Below, one piece after another: positions 27,209-36,719 of a stretch of DNA of 64,000 bases. The DNA is taken from NCBI GenBank assembly GCA_016709575.1, contig JADJMM010000002.1, positions 620,001 through 684,000 of the forward strand, in the 5' to 3' direction. Every line of letters begins with the position of its first letter. The first letter of the stretch is position 1. The notes beneath the pieces are model-generated. The model was not told the DNA's origin. It did not search any database and was given only the letters and a program-made list of their open reading frames with translations. The DNA is from Sphingobacteriaceae bacterium (GTDB lineage: Bacteria > Bacteroidota > Bacteroidia > B-17B0 > Aurantibacillaceae). The position numbers were made by a program, and so were the translations under genes.

Positions 27209-28243
27209 ATGGCAAAGAAAGTAATCAAAAAAGCGAAAGCTTCGAAACCTGCTAAAAAAGCAAGTAAACCCGCAGCTAAAAAAGCAGCTAAGCCTGCAAA
27301 AAAAGCAGCGAAACCTGCAGCTAAAAAAGTAAAGCCCGTAGCAAAAAAAGCAGCTAAGCCTGCTAAGAAAGTTGCGAAACCTATAGCTAAGAAAGCAGCT
27401 AAGCCTGCTAAAAAAGTTGTTGCTCCAAAAGTAGAAGCTAAAAAAACAGTTAAAGATTTAATGGTAAAAAAGGCTGGAAAGCCAATTGATGCTATTAAGA
27501 AAATGAGCAAGCCTGCTGATGCTAAAGGAAAAAAAGGAAAGAAAAAAGGCGGAGATGATGACGATGACGATGATGCAGATGTAAAAGATGATTACGAAAA
27601 AGGTGATGATGACGATGTGTTAGTTGGTGACTTGGAAGAACCGGCTGTTCTTGATGACGGTGAAATTCCACCTCCTTCAGATGATGATGATGATGATGAG
27701 ATTCCAATTAAAAAAGGACGTGGTCGCCGTAAAAAATCTGATGGTTCATCAAAAGGCGGAAGTATGGAAGCTTATATCCGTAACCGTCCTTTACAAATTG
27801 ATTTATCAAAACCATTAATTAAACGTAATCTTGAAGCAGAACCAAAACCTTTTGTAAACACTAAAGATAACCGTTCTCGTTACCCGGATAAAGAATTAGC
27901 TGAGTTTAAAGAATTGATTCTTGATAAATTAAAAGAAGCACAAACTGATTACGATTTATTAAAGCAAACTTTATCTAACGAAGATAATCATGGTACTGAT
28001 GACACTTCTCCAACTTTTAAATTATTAGAAGATGGTAGTGATGTTTTATCGAAAGAAGAAACAGCGCAATTAGCAGCTCGCCAGGAAAAATATATTATCA
28101 ACTTAAAAAATGCTTTAGTGCGTATCGAAAATAAAACTTACGGTATTTGCCGCGTAACCGGTAAATTAATTCCTAAGGAACGTTTACGTAGCGTACCGCA
28201 TGCAACTTTAGGTATTGATGCTAAATTAAATCAAAACAAATAA
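27209..28243 (+). CDS. DksA/TraR-family protein with histone H1-like basic and acidic N-terminal regions
   Basis: 344 aa with a marked block structure. Residues 1-~110 are Lys/Ala/Pro repeats (KKAAKPAKK units) like histone H1 or bacterial Hc1. Residues ~116-163 are Asp-rich. A short basic patch (KKGRGRRKK, ~168-176) follows, and from ~225 comes a DksA-like coiled coil and C-terminal domain (KTYGICRVTGKLIPKERLRSVPHATL). The C4 zinc finger is reduced to a single Cys (C314). DksA proteins bind the RNA polymerase secondary channel and modulate transcription with ppGpp. The tail could add DNA or RNA binding (inference). It is 5 nt after ileS, ends at a strong terminator, and uses repetitive codons in the tail. 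Confidence 0.85.
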   Translation: MAKKVIKKAKASKPAKKASKPAAKKAAKPAKKAAKPAAKKVKPVAKKAAKPAKKVAKPIAKKAAKPAKKVVAPKVEAKKTVKDLMVKKAGKPIDAIKKMSKPADAKGKKGKKKGGDDDDDDDADVKDDYEKGDDDDVLVGDLEEPAVLDDGEIPPPSDDDDDDEIPIKKGRGRRKKSDGSSKGGSMEAYIRNRPLQIDLSKPLIKRNLEAEPKPFVNTKDNRSRYPDKELAEFKELILDKLKEAQTDYDLLKQTLSNEDNHGTDDTSPTFKLLEDGSDVLSKEETAQLAARQEKYIINLKNALVRIENKTYGICRVTGKLIPKERLRSVPHATLGIDAKLNQNK

Positions 28244-28262
28244 TTCTATTGTAAGACTTAAT

Positions 28263-28300
28263 AAGTGCCAATCCGGATAAAAACGTTTGGCACTTTTTTT
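28263..28300 (+). terminator. Rho-independent terminator after the DksA-like gene
   Basis: AAGTGCCAA (28263-28271) pairs with TTGGCACTT (28287-28295) around a 15-nt loop, followed by T7 (28294-28300). It lies 20 nt after the stop codon and directly before lspA, so lspA needs read-through or its own promoter. Confidence 0.88.
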
Positions 28301-28307
28301 ATTTAAA

Positions 28308-28991
28308 ATGCTCAAAAAATACAAAATACCTTTACTTGCTATTTTCTTAGTTCTGTTCATCGATCAGTTCACAAAAATTTACATTAAACTAAATTATCCT
28401 TTTGGTGAAGTAACACGTGTGGCAGGCGATTGGTTTATTTTACATTTTACTGAAAATCCGGGAATGGCTTTTGGATTAGAGTTTGGTGGGGATTACGGAA
28501 AATTAATTTTAAGTTCGTTCAGAATCTTAGCTTCGATTGCCGGCATTTGGTACATCAGTCACATTGTAAAAAGGAGAGCACCCGGGATTTATTTTATCCG
28601 TCTCATTAATTTTAGCAGGAGCTATAGGAAATATTTTAGACAGCACTTTTTTATGGCATGTTGTTTAGCGAGCGATGAGTTTAACACCGCTAAATTTTTA
28701 CCAGCTGAAGGCGGTTACGCCGGATTTTTACACGGACGTGTTGTAGATATGTTTTATTTCCCCATTTGGAACGGAACATTCCCAAGTTGGATGCCAATTT
28801 GGGGTGGAGAAGAATTTCAGTTTTTCAGACCTATATTTAATTTTGCAGATTTTTCTATTTCATGTGGTGTTGGTATTATTTTAGCCTTCCAGAAAAAATT
28901 TATTGACAACAAAGATGCGCCAGTTGCTCATTCGTTTTTTGACTTCTTATACAAAAAGCATAAACAGCAAGATAATGATTCCATAAAATGA
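28308..28991 (+). CDS. lspA: Lipoprotein signal peptidase (signal peptidase II), with compensating frame errors
   Basis: About 227 aa from the ATG at 28308; an upstream TTG at 28287 lies in the terminator stem and is rejected. LspA cleaves prolipoprotein signal peptides in the inner membrane using two aspartates. One is in the C-terminal FNFADFSIS. The other belongs to GAIGNILDSTF, which is present in the DNA but in a different frame: the segment ~28,582-28,670 is shifted by small insertions (near 28,570-28,586, the T6 run 28,647-28,652, and ~28,668) whose sum returns to the original frame. A naive translation therefore looks intact but has lost a catalytic Asp. The inserted HGRVVDMFYFPIWNG stretch is typical of the phylum. 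The stop overlaps hemH (ATGA). Confidence 0.9.
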   Translation: MLKKYKIPLLAIFLVLFIDQFTKIYIKLNYPFGEVTRVAGDWFILHFTENPGMAFGLEFGGDYGKLILSSFRILASIAGIWYISHIVKRRAPGIYFIRLINFSRSYRKYFRQHFFMACCLASDEFNTAKFLPAEGGYAGFLHGRVVDMFYFPIWNGTFPSWMPIWGGEEFQFFRPIFNFADFSISCGVGIILAFQKKFIDNKDAPVAHSFFDFLYKKHKQQDNDSIK

Positions 28992-29999
28992 AAAAAGCTA
29001 TTCTGCTTATAAATTTAGGCACTCCTGATTCGCCCTCTGTTTCTGATGTAAGAAAATATTTAACTCAGTTTTTAAACGACGCAAGAGTTATTGATATTTC
29101 AGCCACCGGACGATTTCTTTTAGTGAATGGAATAATTGTTCCGTTCCGCTCTCCAAAATCAGCCAAACTTTATCAAAGCATTTGGACTAAAGAAGGTTCT
29201 CCGCTTTTACTCAACACAAAAAGTTTAGCTGAGAAATTACAAAAAGAAGTTGGTAGCGAATATATTGTTGAATGGGCGATGCGTTACCAAAAGCCATCTG
29301 TAAAAAGTGTACTTGAAAAATTACGCAAACAACAACCTTCCGAAATTATTATTCTTCCACTCTATCCTCAATACGCTTCTTCATCAACCGGGTCAACAGC
29401 TGAATTAGTTTTGAAAGAATTATCGGGCTGGGAAGTTATTCCAAGTATTAAACTGATCAATAAATTTTACGATCATCCTGCATTCATTAAAGCATTAGTG
29501 GAAACAGCGAAAGATTACAATTTAAATTCTTACGACCATATTATATTTAGCTATCACGGTTTACCAGAGCGACAAATAAAAAAGGCATCCGTGCATTACG
29601 GAAGCAACACTTGTAATTTTGAAAACTGTTGTAATACCATCACAAAAGATAATCAGTATTGTTACCGCGCCAATTGTTTTGAAACAACACGTCAGTTAGT
29701 AAAACATTTAAATATTCCTGAGGGAAAATATACTTCAACGTTTCAGTCGCGCTTAGATGACAAATGGTTAAAGCCTTATTCAGATAAAGTAATTGAAGAG
29801 TTAGCAAAAAAGGGAATAAAAAAGATTTTAGTTTTCTCTCCTGCCTTTGTTGCTGATTGTTTAGAGACACTCTACGAAATAGGAACTGAATACAATGAAA
29901 TCTTTTAAAGAACACGGCGGCGAGAGTGTTACGCTTGTAAAAAGTTTAAATGATAACGAAGCTTGGGTAAAGGCCGTTAAAGAGATTGTTCTTTCGTAA
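28988..29999 (+). CDS. hemH: Ferrochelatase (one frame break)
   Basis: About 337 aa. HemH inserts Fe2+ into protoporphyrin IX in the last step of haem synthesis. Motifs seen are ILLINLGTPDSP, LNDARVIDI, ILPLYPQYASSSTGS, the His-containing IIFSYHGLPERQIKKA, and SRLDDKWLKPYSD. The frame breaks at the T4 run 29,903-29,906. With one T removed the protein continues FKEHGGESVTLVKSLNDNEAW and ends in LS at a stop at 29,997-29,999, the expected C-terminus. A Cys-rich stretch (TCNFENCCNT...YCYRANC) lies in the second half. It overlaps lspA by 4 nt. Confidence 0.94.
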
Positions 30000-30041
30000 A
30001 GTTCACTGGCAATTTGCCAATATTATATATAATTAAGAAAC

Positions 30042-31146
30042 TTGCCCGAATTAAATTCACATAATTGTTTTGCACTTCTTAACAATAACTCTCATGAAGG
30101 AGGTTTCAGCGTACTTGTAATTACCGGAAAAGAATTATCAAAATATAAGGATAAACCAGGCTTCTTTTTGCAGCTACGATTATAAAAATCAAATCGAAAA
30201 TCTTGAATCAAAAAAAAAATCCGACTTGAAATTTGATGATATCGTCTATTTTGAAGCGACAGAAAAATTATCGATAGCGGATTTTCAAGAACCAAAGTCT
30301 ATTAAACAAAATAATCCAATTACTCTTACTGCAAAAACTGCTAAAGAAGAGTACATTAAAAATGTCACAAAATTAAAGGGGCATATTCAAAACGGAGATA
30401 TCTACGAAATAAACTATTGCATCACCTTCGAAGCAAAAAACGCGAAAATAAATCCATTTGAAATTTATTCAAAATTAAATTCTATCAGCAAAGCTCCTTA
30501 CTCTGCTCTAATTAAACTTGATGATAAATTTATTATTTCTGCAAGTCCTGAATTATTTTTAAGCAAACGCGGTAATAAACTTATTACAAAACCAATTAAA
30601 GGAACCATCAAACGCGGCACTACAACCGAAGAAGATGAAAAACTAAAATCAGAACTATTTAATAGTATTAAAGAGCGCACCGAAAATGTTATGATTGTTG
30701 ATGTTGCAAGAAATGATTTATCACGTGTCGCCAAAAAAGGAACCGTAAAAGTTGAGAAACTATACGATATTGAAACCTACGAACAAGTACATCAGATGGT
30801 GAGCACTGTTAGTTGCGAGTTAAAAGAAAATATTTCGTTTGATGATATAATCAAGGCTACTTTTCCAATGGCCAGTATGACAGGAGCCCCAAAAATAAGA
30901 GCTATGGAATTAATTGATGATTTTGAAACTAATAGTCGCGGACCGTACAGCGGTTGTATTGGTTACATTAAAGAAAACGGAGATTTTGATTTAAGTGTTC
31001 TTATCCGCAGTATCTTTTATAACGAAACCGAAAGTTACTTATCGTTTTCAGTTGGTAGCGCAATTACTTCCATGTGCGATCCTGAAAAAGAATATGAAGA
31101 ATGTTTACTAAAAGCTGCCGCGCTTAAAAAAGTATTGGAAGATTAA
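30042..31146 (+). CDS. pabB: Chorismate-binding enzyme, PabB/TrpE-like (frame-broken; start uncertain)
   Basis: The intact part (30,226-31,146) has the full chorismate-binding fold: YEINYCITFEA, SPELFLSKRGNKLITKPIKGT, ERTENVMIVDVARNDLSRVA, VHQMVSTVS, FPMASMTGAPKIRAMELIDD, GPYSGCIGYI and SFSVGSAITSMCDPEKEYEE. This size fits aminodeoxychorismate synthase component I, which makes the p-aminobenzoate precursor for folate; anthranilate synthase is a weaker alternative. Upstream, a different frame encodes FALLNNNSHEGGFSVL and then SYDYKNQIENLES in the right frame, so a break lies at about 30,165-30,170. The TTG at 30,042 is the earliest start before an in-frame stop, but another error could hide the true start. 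Confidence 0.8.
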
Positions 31147-33501
31147 TTATTGCAAAACCAATTTCTGCGTTGCGATAATTTTTTTGTTCTTTTGTATCCC
31201 CACCAAATAGTTTCCTTTAGCAAAAGCACCACAATCGACTGTGGTTTCAATCCCGTTAATCGTTCCTGAATAAATTACTTTTCCTTCTATACTTTTTATC
31301 TCAATCATTTCGCCACCACTCAAATTATAATTTTCTAGTTTAATCGTTACATTGTTCGTTGCTGGATTTGGATACACTTTCAAATTAGCAATATCTTTTT
31401 CTACAACTTTTATTCCAACCGACGAAGCTCCATTTTTATTTGCGAAAGTATATTCACCTAAACGCAAGGTGTCAATAATAAATTTACCTGCAGTAGCTCC
31501 TGTTTTGTACTTTGTGTATTTGTCAACCAATTTCCAATCATCAGCAGTATTCTTTCTATACAAAACAATAATACTGTCGTTTTGCACGCTTGTTAAACAA
31601 GTATCTAAAGCGGCCCATGTTCCGCTTGTATTTAGATTTCCATCGTAATTTAAATGTAGTTTAGAAACAAAGCCAGCACTTAAAACACCATCAAATCGCC
31701 AGTAGTGTTGATTTGATATTTTGTAATTTTTAGTGTTATTCTTAATTGGATCCGGTGCAGTAAAATTATGTTCAACCCGAATAAAAGATGAATCAGCGCC
31801 TTTATTGGTAATTGCAATTATACATTTTCCTAAAGCTTTATTAAAATTTCCATTCACTTTATAAATCCCATTGTCTGCGGCAATAGCATCCGCAATTTTT
31901 GTTTCATAATTACTTACCGCAAATAAAGGGGCAAAAGGTAAATTCATAGTGAAGGTTTGATTGGCACCACTCATAATTATATTCCGTACAGTTGGTTGCC
32001 AATTACTATTAAAAAAAGAAATCTCGAGAGGAACATTATTATAATAAGAAGTTGCGCCAGTTAATTTTTGCTTTACATAAATGGTGGCTAAATAATTTCC
32101 GGGACTAGTCATTACATATTTAGTTGAATCAATAGAAAAGTGCGGCCAACCTCCTGCAAAAACCCAGTTATTAAAAAAATCACTTAGTAATTGTCCCGAA
32201 GATGTCTCAAGCAATGTTTTAAACTCAGCACTATTCATGCTCTTGTAAGACTTCTGCGCCATAACATATTTAACCCCATTAAAAAAAGCAACATCGCCCA
32301 TATAGCTACGTAAAGTATGTGCAACTACAGCTCCCTTTCTATATACATGATCTCCGTAAGTATATTGATGCGGAACACCAGATACAGGCCAAAATTTATT
32401 TTCACGGAAATGCGCAAAGTGCAACATGTCTTCATGTGTGGTGCGCAAAGCAGCAATGTAAGAAGGCTTTCCGTACTGCCATTCTCTAAACATATATTCA
32501 CTGTAACTTGCAAAACCTTCATTCAACCACATATCTTCTTGCGTTTCACAAGTCATTAAATCACCCCACCAGTGATGCGCAAATTCATGTGCCATCAATG
32601 TTGCTTCATAACCAATACTTGTTGCAGCTTGCGGATATGCAATATTTGTGGCGTGTTCCATGGCTCCACTTGCAAACGGAACTAAACAATACCCAACTCT
32701 GTTCCATTTGTACGGACCATAATAATTCTCGAAACCCGTTAAACAATTTTTAAAATTTACGAATCCATTTTTCAAAGCAGTTGTATCTGCAGCGCGTGCC
32801 GCTAAAATAATTGGAACTGTTCCGGTAGAAATCGTATGTGTCCAGTTAATCTGAGTATAATCCGCTACTGCTACTGAAGCCAAATAGCTGGGAATTTCTT
32901 GTTGCATTACAGAATCTGAAGTGATATTAAATTCATACTGACTTTTCTCAACAAAATTATCGAAACAAGGAAACCAAACTCTTCCATAATTATGTGGCTT
33001 TGCTCCAAAACCAACACCTAAATTAAAAGCATAATTACCACTAAAATAAAAACCACCCCATCCTGAAGGGTCGCCTTGAGGTCTGCCATGATAAAATAAT
33101 GTTACATTTACAGTATCAGTGGTATTATAACTTAATGGCAAATTAACTTTTACAACAGTATCGTTATAAGTATAGGTTAATGTTGTTGTATTCAATTTTA
33201 TTGAATCGATAAACATCTTTAAAAGATCTAATCGAATTTTATTTTGTCCGTTTAACTTTGGAACAAATTTCACAGTAGTACTACAACGAATGGTGTCGGT
33301 AACGAAATCGGTGATATTGACATTAATAGTATACTTTAAAATATCAATGGTATCACTTCTAAGGTTCTCGGCGCTATAATAAATACTAGCCGCATTTTTA
33401 GCCGATTTTAATTGCTGGCAAGTACCTACCTGACCATAAGCGTTAATAAGCCCTAGAAAAAGTAGGATTACAAGCCCAACTCCATTTTTTACTCTTTTCA
33501 T
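31147..33501 (-). CDS. Secreted M1-family metallopeptidase with type A T9SS sorting domain
   Basis: 784 aa. A signal peptide (NGVGLVILLFLGLINAYG) comes first. The M1 domain contains the exopeptidase loop as SGAMEHATN (GAMEN variant) and the zinc site HEFAHHWWGD, with ligands H305 and H309, catalytic E306, and E328 in WLNEGFASYSEY. The C-terminal ~75 residues, beginning KVYPNPATNNVTI and ending KLVLQ, form a type A secretion tag that is recognised by the T9SS and removed on export. The protein is expected at the cell surface or outside, cutting peptides for nutrition. Its stop directly abuts the convergent pabB stop; there is no shared operon. Confidence 0.93.
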   Translation of the reverse strand: MKRVKNGVGLVILLFLGLINAYGQVGTCQQLKSAKNAASIYYSAENLRSDTIDILKYTINVNITDFVTDTIRCSTTVKFVPKLNGQNKIRLDLLKMFIDSIKLNTTTLTYTYNDTVVKVNLPLSYNTTDTVNVTLFYHGRPQGDPSGWGGFYFSGNYAFNLGVGFGAKPHNYGRVWFPCFDNFVEKSQYEFNITSDSVMQQEIPSYLASVAVADYTQINWTHTISTGTVPIILAARAADTTALKNGFVNFKNCLTGFENYYGPYKWNRVGYCLVPFASGAMEHATNIAYPQAATSIGYEATLMAHEFAHHWWGDLMTCETQEDMWLNEGFASYSEYMFREWQYGKPSYIAALRTTHEDMLHFAHFRENKFWPVSGVPHQYTYGDHVYRKGAVVAHTLRSYMGDVAFFNGVKYVMAQKSYKSMNSAEFKTLLETSSGQLLSDFFNNWVFAGGWPHFSIDSTKYVMTSPGNYLATIYVKQKLTGATSYYNNVPLEISFFNSNWQPTVRNIIMSGANQTFTMNLPFAPLFAVSNYETKIADAIAADNGIYKVNGNFNKALGKCIIAITNKGADSSFIRVEHNFTAPDPIKNNTKNYKISNQHYWRFDGVLSAGFVSKLHLNYDGNLNTSGTWAALDTCLTSVQNDSIIVLYRKNTADDWKLVDKYTKYKTGATAGKFIIDTLRLGEYTFANKNGASSVGIKVVEKDIANLKVYPNPATNNVTIKLENYNLSGGEMIEIKSIEGKVIYSGTINGIETTVDCGAFAKGNYLVGIQKNKKIIATQKLVLQ

Positions 33502-33604
33502 GTTAAATTTTTAAAGCCTAAGCTTAAAGGTAACGAAAAAAACTGTTTTTTTGCGTATGTTTAGGATTACAATAATACTTTTAACGATTTAAACTCCTAT
33601 TTAG

Positions 33605-35144
33605 ATGTTTTCTGTTAGTTTAGAGGAATTATATGATTTAGTAAAGTCGTTAACGAAGTCTGAAAAACGGTTTTTCAAACTCACCGTTTCCTCGGAAGAA
33701 CATTCCGGCGTTATTTCTAAACTTTTCGATGAACTAGAGAAAGCTAACGAATTTGATGAAGCCAAACTCCTAAAATCCTCCAAACAAAAACACAAAACGC
33801 TTAGTCAGAAAGAGATTTTACAACTCACCTATAATGTTGTATTGAAAAGTCAGCGAACCTTTTATGCCGAGAGCATATCGGGTTACAAAATAAAAGATGA
33901 GATCTCAAATCTTAGAAATTTGTTCGACAAAGCACAATACAAGCAATGCCGTAAAATGCTTAACAAATTAAAAGAAGAGGCTTACGCTGAAGAAGGCTTT
34001 AATTCGATTTTAGAAATAATTTCTATCGAAAAACAATTATTAGATATTGAAAACAAATTCGGAAACGTTTCTAAATCGCTTGATGATTTAATTAAGGAAG
34101 AGCAACTTTTAATAGATAAATCGAAAAATATTGGGGAATACGCCCAATCTTTTTCTAAAATTAATTATCAGGTTCGCCAAAACATGGTAGTTAAAACTTC
34201 TAAAGAACTTGATACTTACGATAAACTTTTAAATTCAACTCTTTTTAAAAATTGTGATAAGTGTTACTCGAAAAAAGCAGAAGTTCTTTATCATCATAGT
34301 CGCGCCCTTTGCTTCTCAAAAAAGCGGGATAATACTATGCGCCAAAATGAATTTAAAGAAATGGTAGCGCTAATGGATAAAAATCCATTTCTGATTAACG
34401 AGTACCCTAAACGCTATTTATCAGGCATCAATAATATTTTATCGGTAGAAATTGAACAGGCTCATTATGGTACAGCTGAGAAATTAATTCAAGACTTTAT
34501 CAAACTTAAAAATCATCCGGCATTTAACACCACCGATTTACAACTGAAAATTTTCACAAGTACAACTAACGCACAATTACTAATTTATACTGATGGCGGA
34601 AGAACTGATAAAGCAATTCCGATTGTTAAACTTATTAACGAACAAATTGCCTTATACAAAGACAAAATCAATAAAGAAGAAGTTCTTATTTTCTATTACA
34701 ATTTTACAAGTCTTTATATCTACTCTCAGAAATACGAAGAAGCGAGTAAATATTTAAATCTATTGTTGAGCGAAAACGATACTCAATTACGACAAGACTT
34801 GCAATGCTTTTCTCGCCTTCAGAATATTATTTTACATTACGAATTACAGAAAATTCCCGAATTAAAATACTTATTAAAAACTACACGCGATTCATATAAA
34901 CAACAAAAGCCGCAATTTAAAATTGAAAAGCTTTTATTGGACATGTTTGAAGAGCTGCTTGAAACAGAGAAGCCGCAATTGATTTGGGAAAAATATAATG
35001 AAGAACTTAAAGAACTAGTTCAAGATCCATTTGAGAAAATAGCCAATTACTATTTTGATTTTCTTGCTTACACCGAAAGTAAAGTGAGCGGAAAAAGTAG
35101 GGGATATAATTTTTGATAAAGTAGCGCAAAGCTGGAAGAAATAA
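33605..35144 (+). CDS. Large helical protein of unknown function, paralogue 1 (one frame break near the end)
   Basis: About 512 aa, predicted almost entirely alpha-helical, soluble, rich in Lys and Leu. It begins SLEELYDLVKSLTKSEKRFFKL and contains QCRKMLNKLKEEAY, then degenerate TPR-like helix pairs. The straightforward reading ends at 35,116 (KSRGYNF). A one-base shift near 35,095-35,102 extends it with VGDIIFDKVAQSWKK to 35,144, aligning with the end of the next gene (ENKIWPKKK). The stop then abuts the ATG of paralogue 2. I do not recognise a named family. The two form a tandem duplication; a scaffold or signalling role is conceivable but unsupported. Confidence 0.75.
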
Positions 35145-36719
35145 ATGAAACCGTCGAATCTACTATTTGATATTATAAAATCGCTAAGTGCTGAAGAAAT
35201 CAGATACTTCAAGAAGATATCTTCTTTGCAGCAAGGTGAGAAAAATTATATCAAACTATTTAATTTTATTGCTACACTCGAGGAATACGATGAGGATGCT
35301 GTTAAAATAGCTTTTAAGAACGAAACGTTTATCAAACATTTACCTTCCGAAAAAAATCAATTATTACATCACATCCTAAAAAGTTTACGCCACTTTCGAA
35401 TTGAAAACAGCAAAACCGCTGCCATAAACGAACAGATAAAGAACATCCAATTACTTTTTAATAAATCACTATATAAACAATCGCGCAAAATTCTAAATCA
35501 AATAAAAGAAGAAGCTTATAAGTACGAATTGTTTTACTATATCCTCGAAATCATTGACCTTGAAAAAGTAGTTATTGATATGGAAGCGCATTTCGGTCAG
35601 GTAACAAACATTACCATCGAAAAACTGATTGAAGAGGAAAATGAGATTTACCAAAAAATTGAACAGCTCACTCACTTCGAAAAATTATTAAGTCAATTAA
35701 ACAAACTATCAACAAAATTGTTGTTCGTTAGATCAAAAGCTGACGCTGATGAAATAGAAAAGATTGCAAAAGACGACATACTCAACGATTCGGTAAAAAT
35801 TAATTCGAAAAAGGCCTTTATAACTTCCTTACACGTTAAAGGTTTAGCTGCACGTGCCCTGAATAAAAATGATGAAATGTTCGATTCGTTTCAGAGCCTA
35901 GTTTTCACCATGGAGAATAATCCATCGTTAATTTCCGAATTACCAAAAAGCTATATAGTTGCACATGGTTACATCATTAGACATTACGCAATTAAAAGAA
36001 GATATAATGATGGTTTTAAAACCATTGATAAACTTAAAGCACTTTGGTTAAATCCGGAATTTAAAAGCACCGACTTGCAAATTGCTATATTTTCAAATTC
36101 CTATATTAATGAGATGTTACTATATGCTTATATCGGACAACACGATAAAGCAAAAAAAATTATTCCTGAAGTAATTAAGGGTTTAGAGAAATATGAATCA
36201 AAAATAAATGAAGAGGAGTTGCTCCGTATTTACCAAATTATTACCATGGTGTATTTTGGCGTTGGCGAATATAGCAAAGCCTTACACTGGGTAAACCGCA
36301 TCATTAACTCAAATTATGCAGAGTTACGACAAGACATTATTCGAATTTCTAAACTCATTAATTTAATTATTCATTTTGAATTGGGTAACGACGATTTACT
36401 ACCCTACATTTATAAATCTACCAATCGATTTGTAGAAGGGTTGGAAAATAAATATCAATTTGAAATTTTATTTCTGGAACACTTCAAAAAGGTCGCCTTA
36501 TCGAAACGAGATGGCAAACAATTGAATTCTTTCATTAAGTTCAAAGAAGAGATGCAAAACGTATTTAAAGATCCGTATGAACGAAATACTTTGGAATATT
36601 TTAATTTTTATGCTTGGTTAGATTCAAAATTCATAACATCACCTTTTCTGATGCGATCAAAATCAGAAAACAAAATATGGCCTAAGAAAAAAGGATTAGA
36701 AGTAGCGGTGCCCCACTAA
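35145..36719 (+). CDS. Large helical protein of unknown function, paralogue 2
   Basis: 524 aa, helical and soluble. It is related to the preceding gene along its whole length: NLLFDIIKSLSAEEIRYFKK against the same start, QSRKILNQIKEEAY against QCRKMLNKLKEEAY, ILEIIDLEKVVID against ILEIISIEKQLLD, and NPEFKSTDLQIAIFSNS against a similar FNTTDLQLKIFTST. Identity is moderate, so the duplication is old. The C-terminal repeats look TPR-like (EYSKALHWVNRIINS). No catalytic motif, signal or membrane segment is visible. The last 24 nt overlap the convergent hldD gene. Confidence 0.75.
   Translation: MKPSNLLFDIIKSLSAEEIRYFKKISSLQQGEKNYIKLFNFIATLEEYDEDAVKIAFKNETFIKHLPSEKNQLLHHILKSLRHFRIENSKTAAINEQIKNIQLLFNKSLYKQSRKILNQIKEEAYKYELFYYILEIIDLEKVVIDMEAHFGQVTNITIEKLIEEENEIYQKIEQLTHFEKLLSQLNKLSTKLLFVRSKADADEIEKIAKDDILNDSVKINSKKAFITSLHVKGLAARALNKNDEMFDSFQSLVFTMENNPSLISELPKSYIVAHGYIIRHYAIKRRYNDGFKTIDKLKALWLNPEFKSTDLQIAIFSNSYINEMLLYAYIGQHDKAKKIIPEVIKGLEKYESKINEEELLRIYQIITMVYFGVGEYSKALHWVNRIINSNYAELRQDIIRISKLINLIIHFELGNDDLLPYIYKSTNRFVEGLENKYQFEILFLEHFKKVALSKRDGKQLNSFIKFKEEMQNVFKDPYERNTLEYFNFYAWLDSKFITSPFLMRSKSENKIWPKKKGLEVAVPH

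Noticed and set aside
27058..27510. Minus-strand Ala/Phe/Gly-rich open frame resembling a membrane protein
   Set aside because: It is antisense to the Lys/Ala repeat of the DksA-like gene; a repetitive sense strand keeps the opposite strand open.
27522..27707. Minus-strand open frame rich in histidine (poly-His stretches)
   Set aside because: It is the antisense of the Asp-rich (GAT/GAC) block of the DksA-like gene; the His codons come from the repeat and there is no start context or homology.
30006..30018. Palindrome TGGCAA-T-TTGCCA between hemH and pabB
   Set aside because: It could be an operator, but it is short, single, and lies in a region with known base errors, so it is not listed as a feature.
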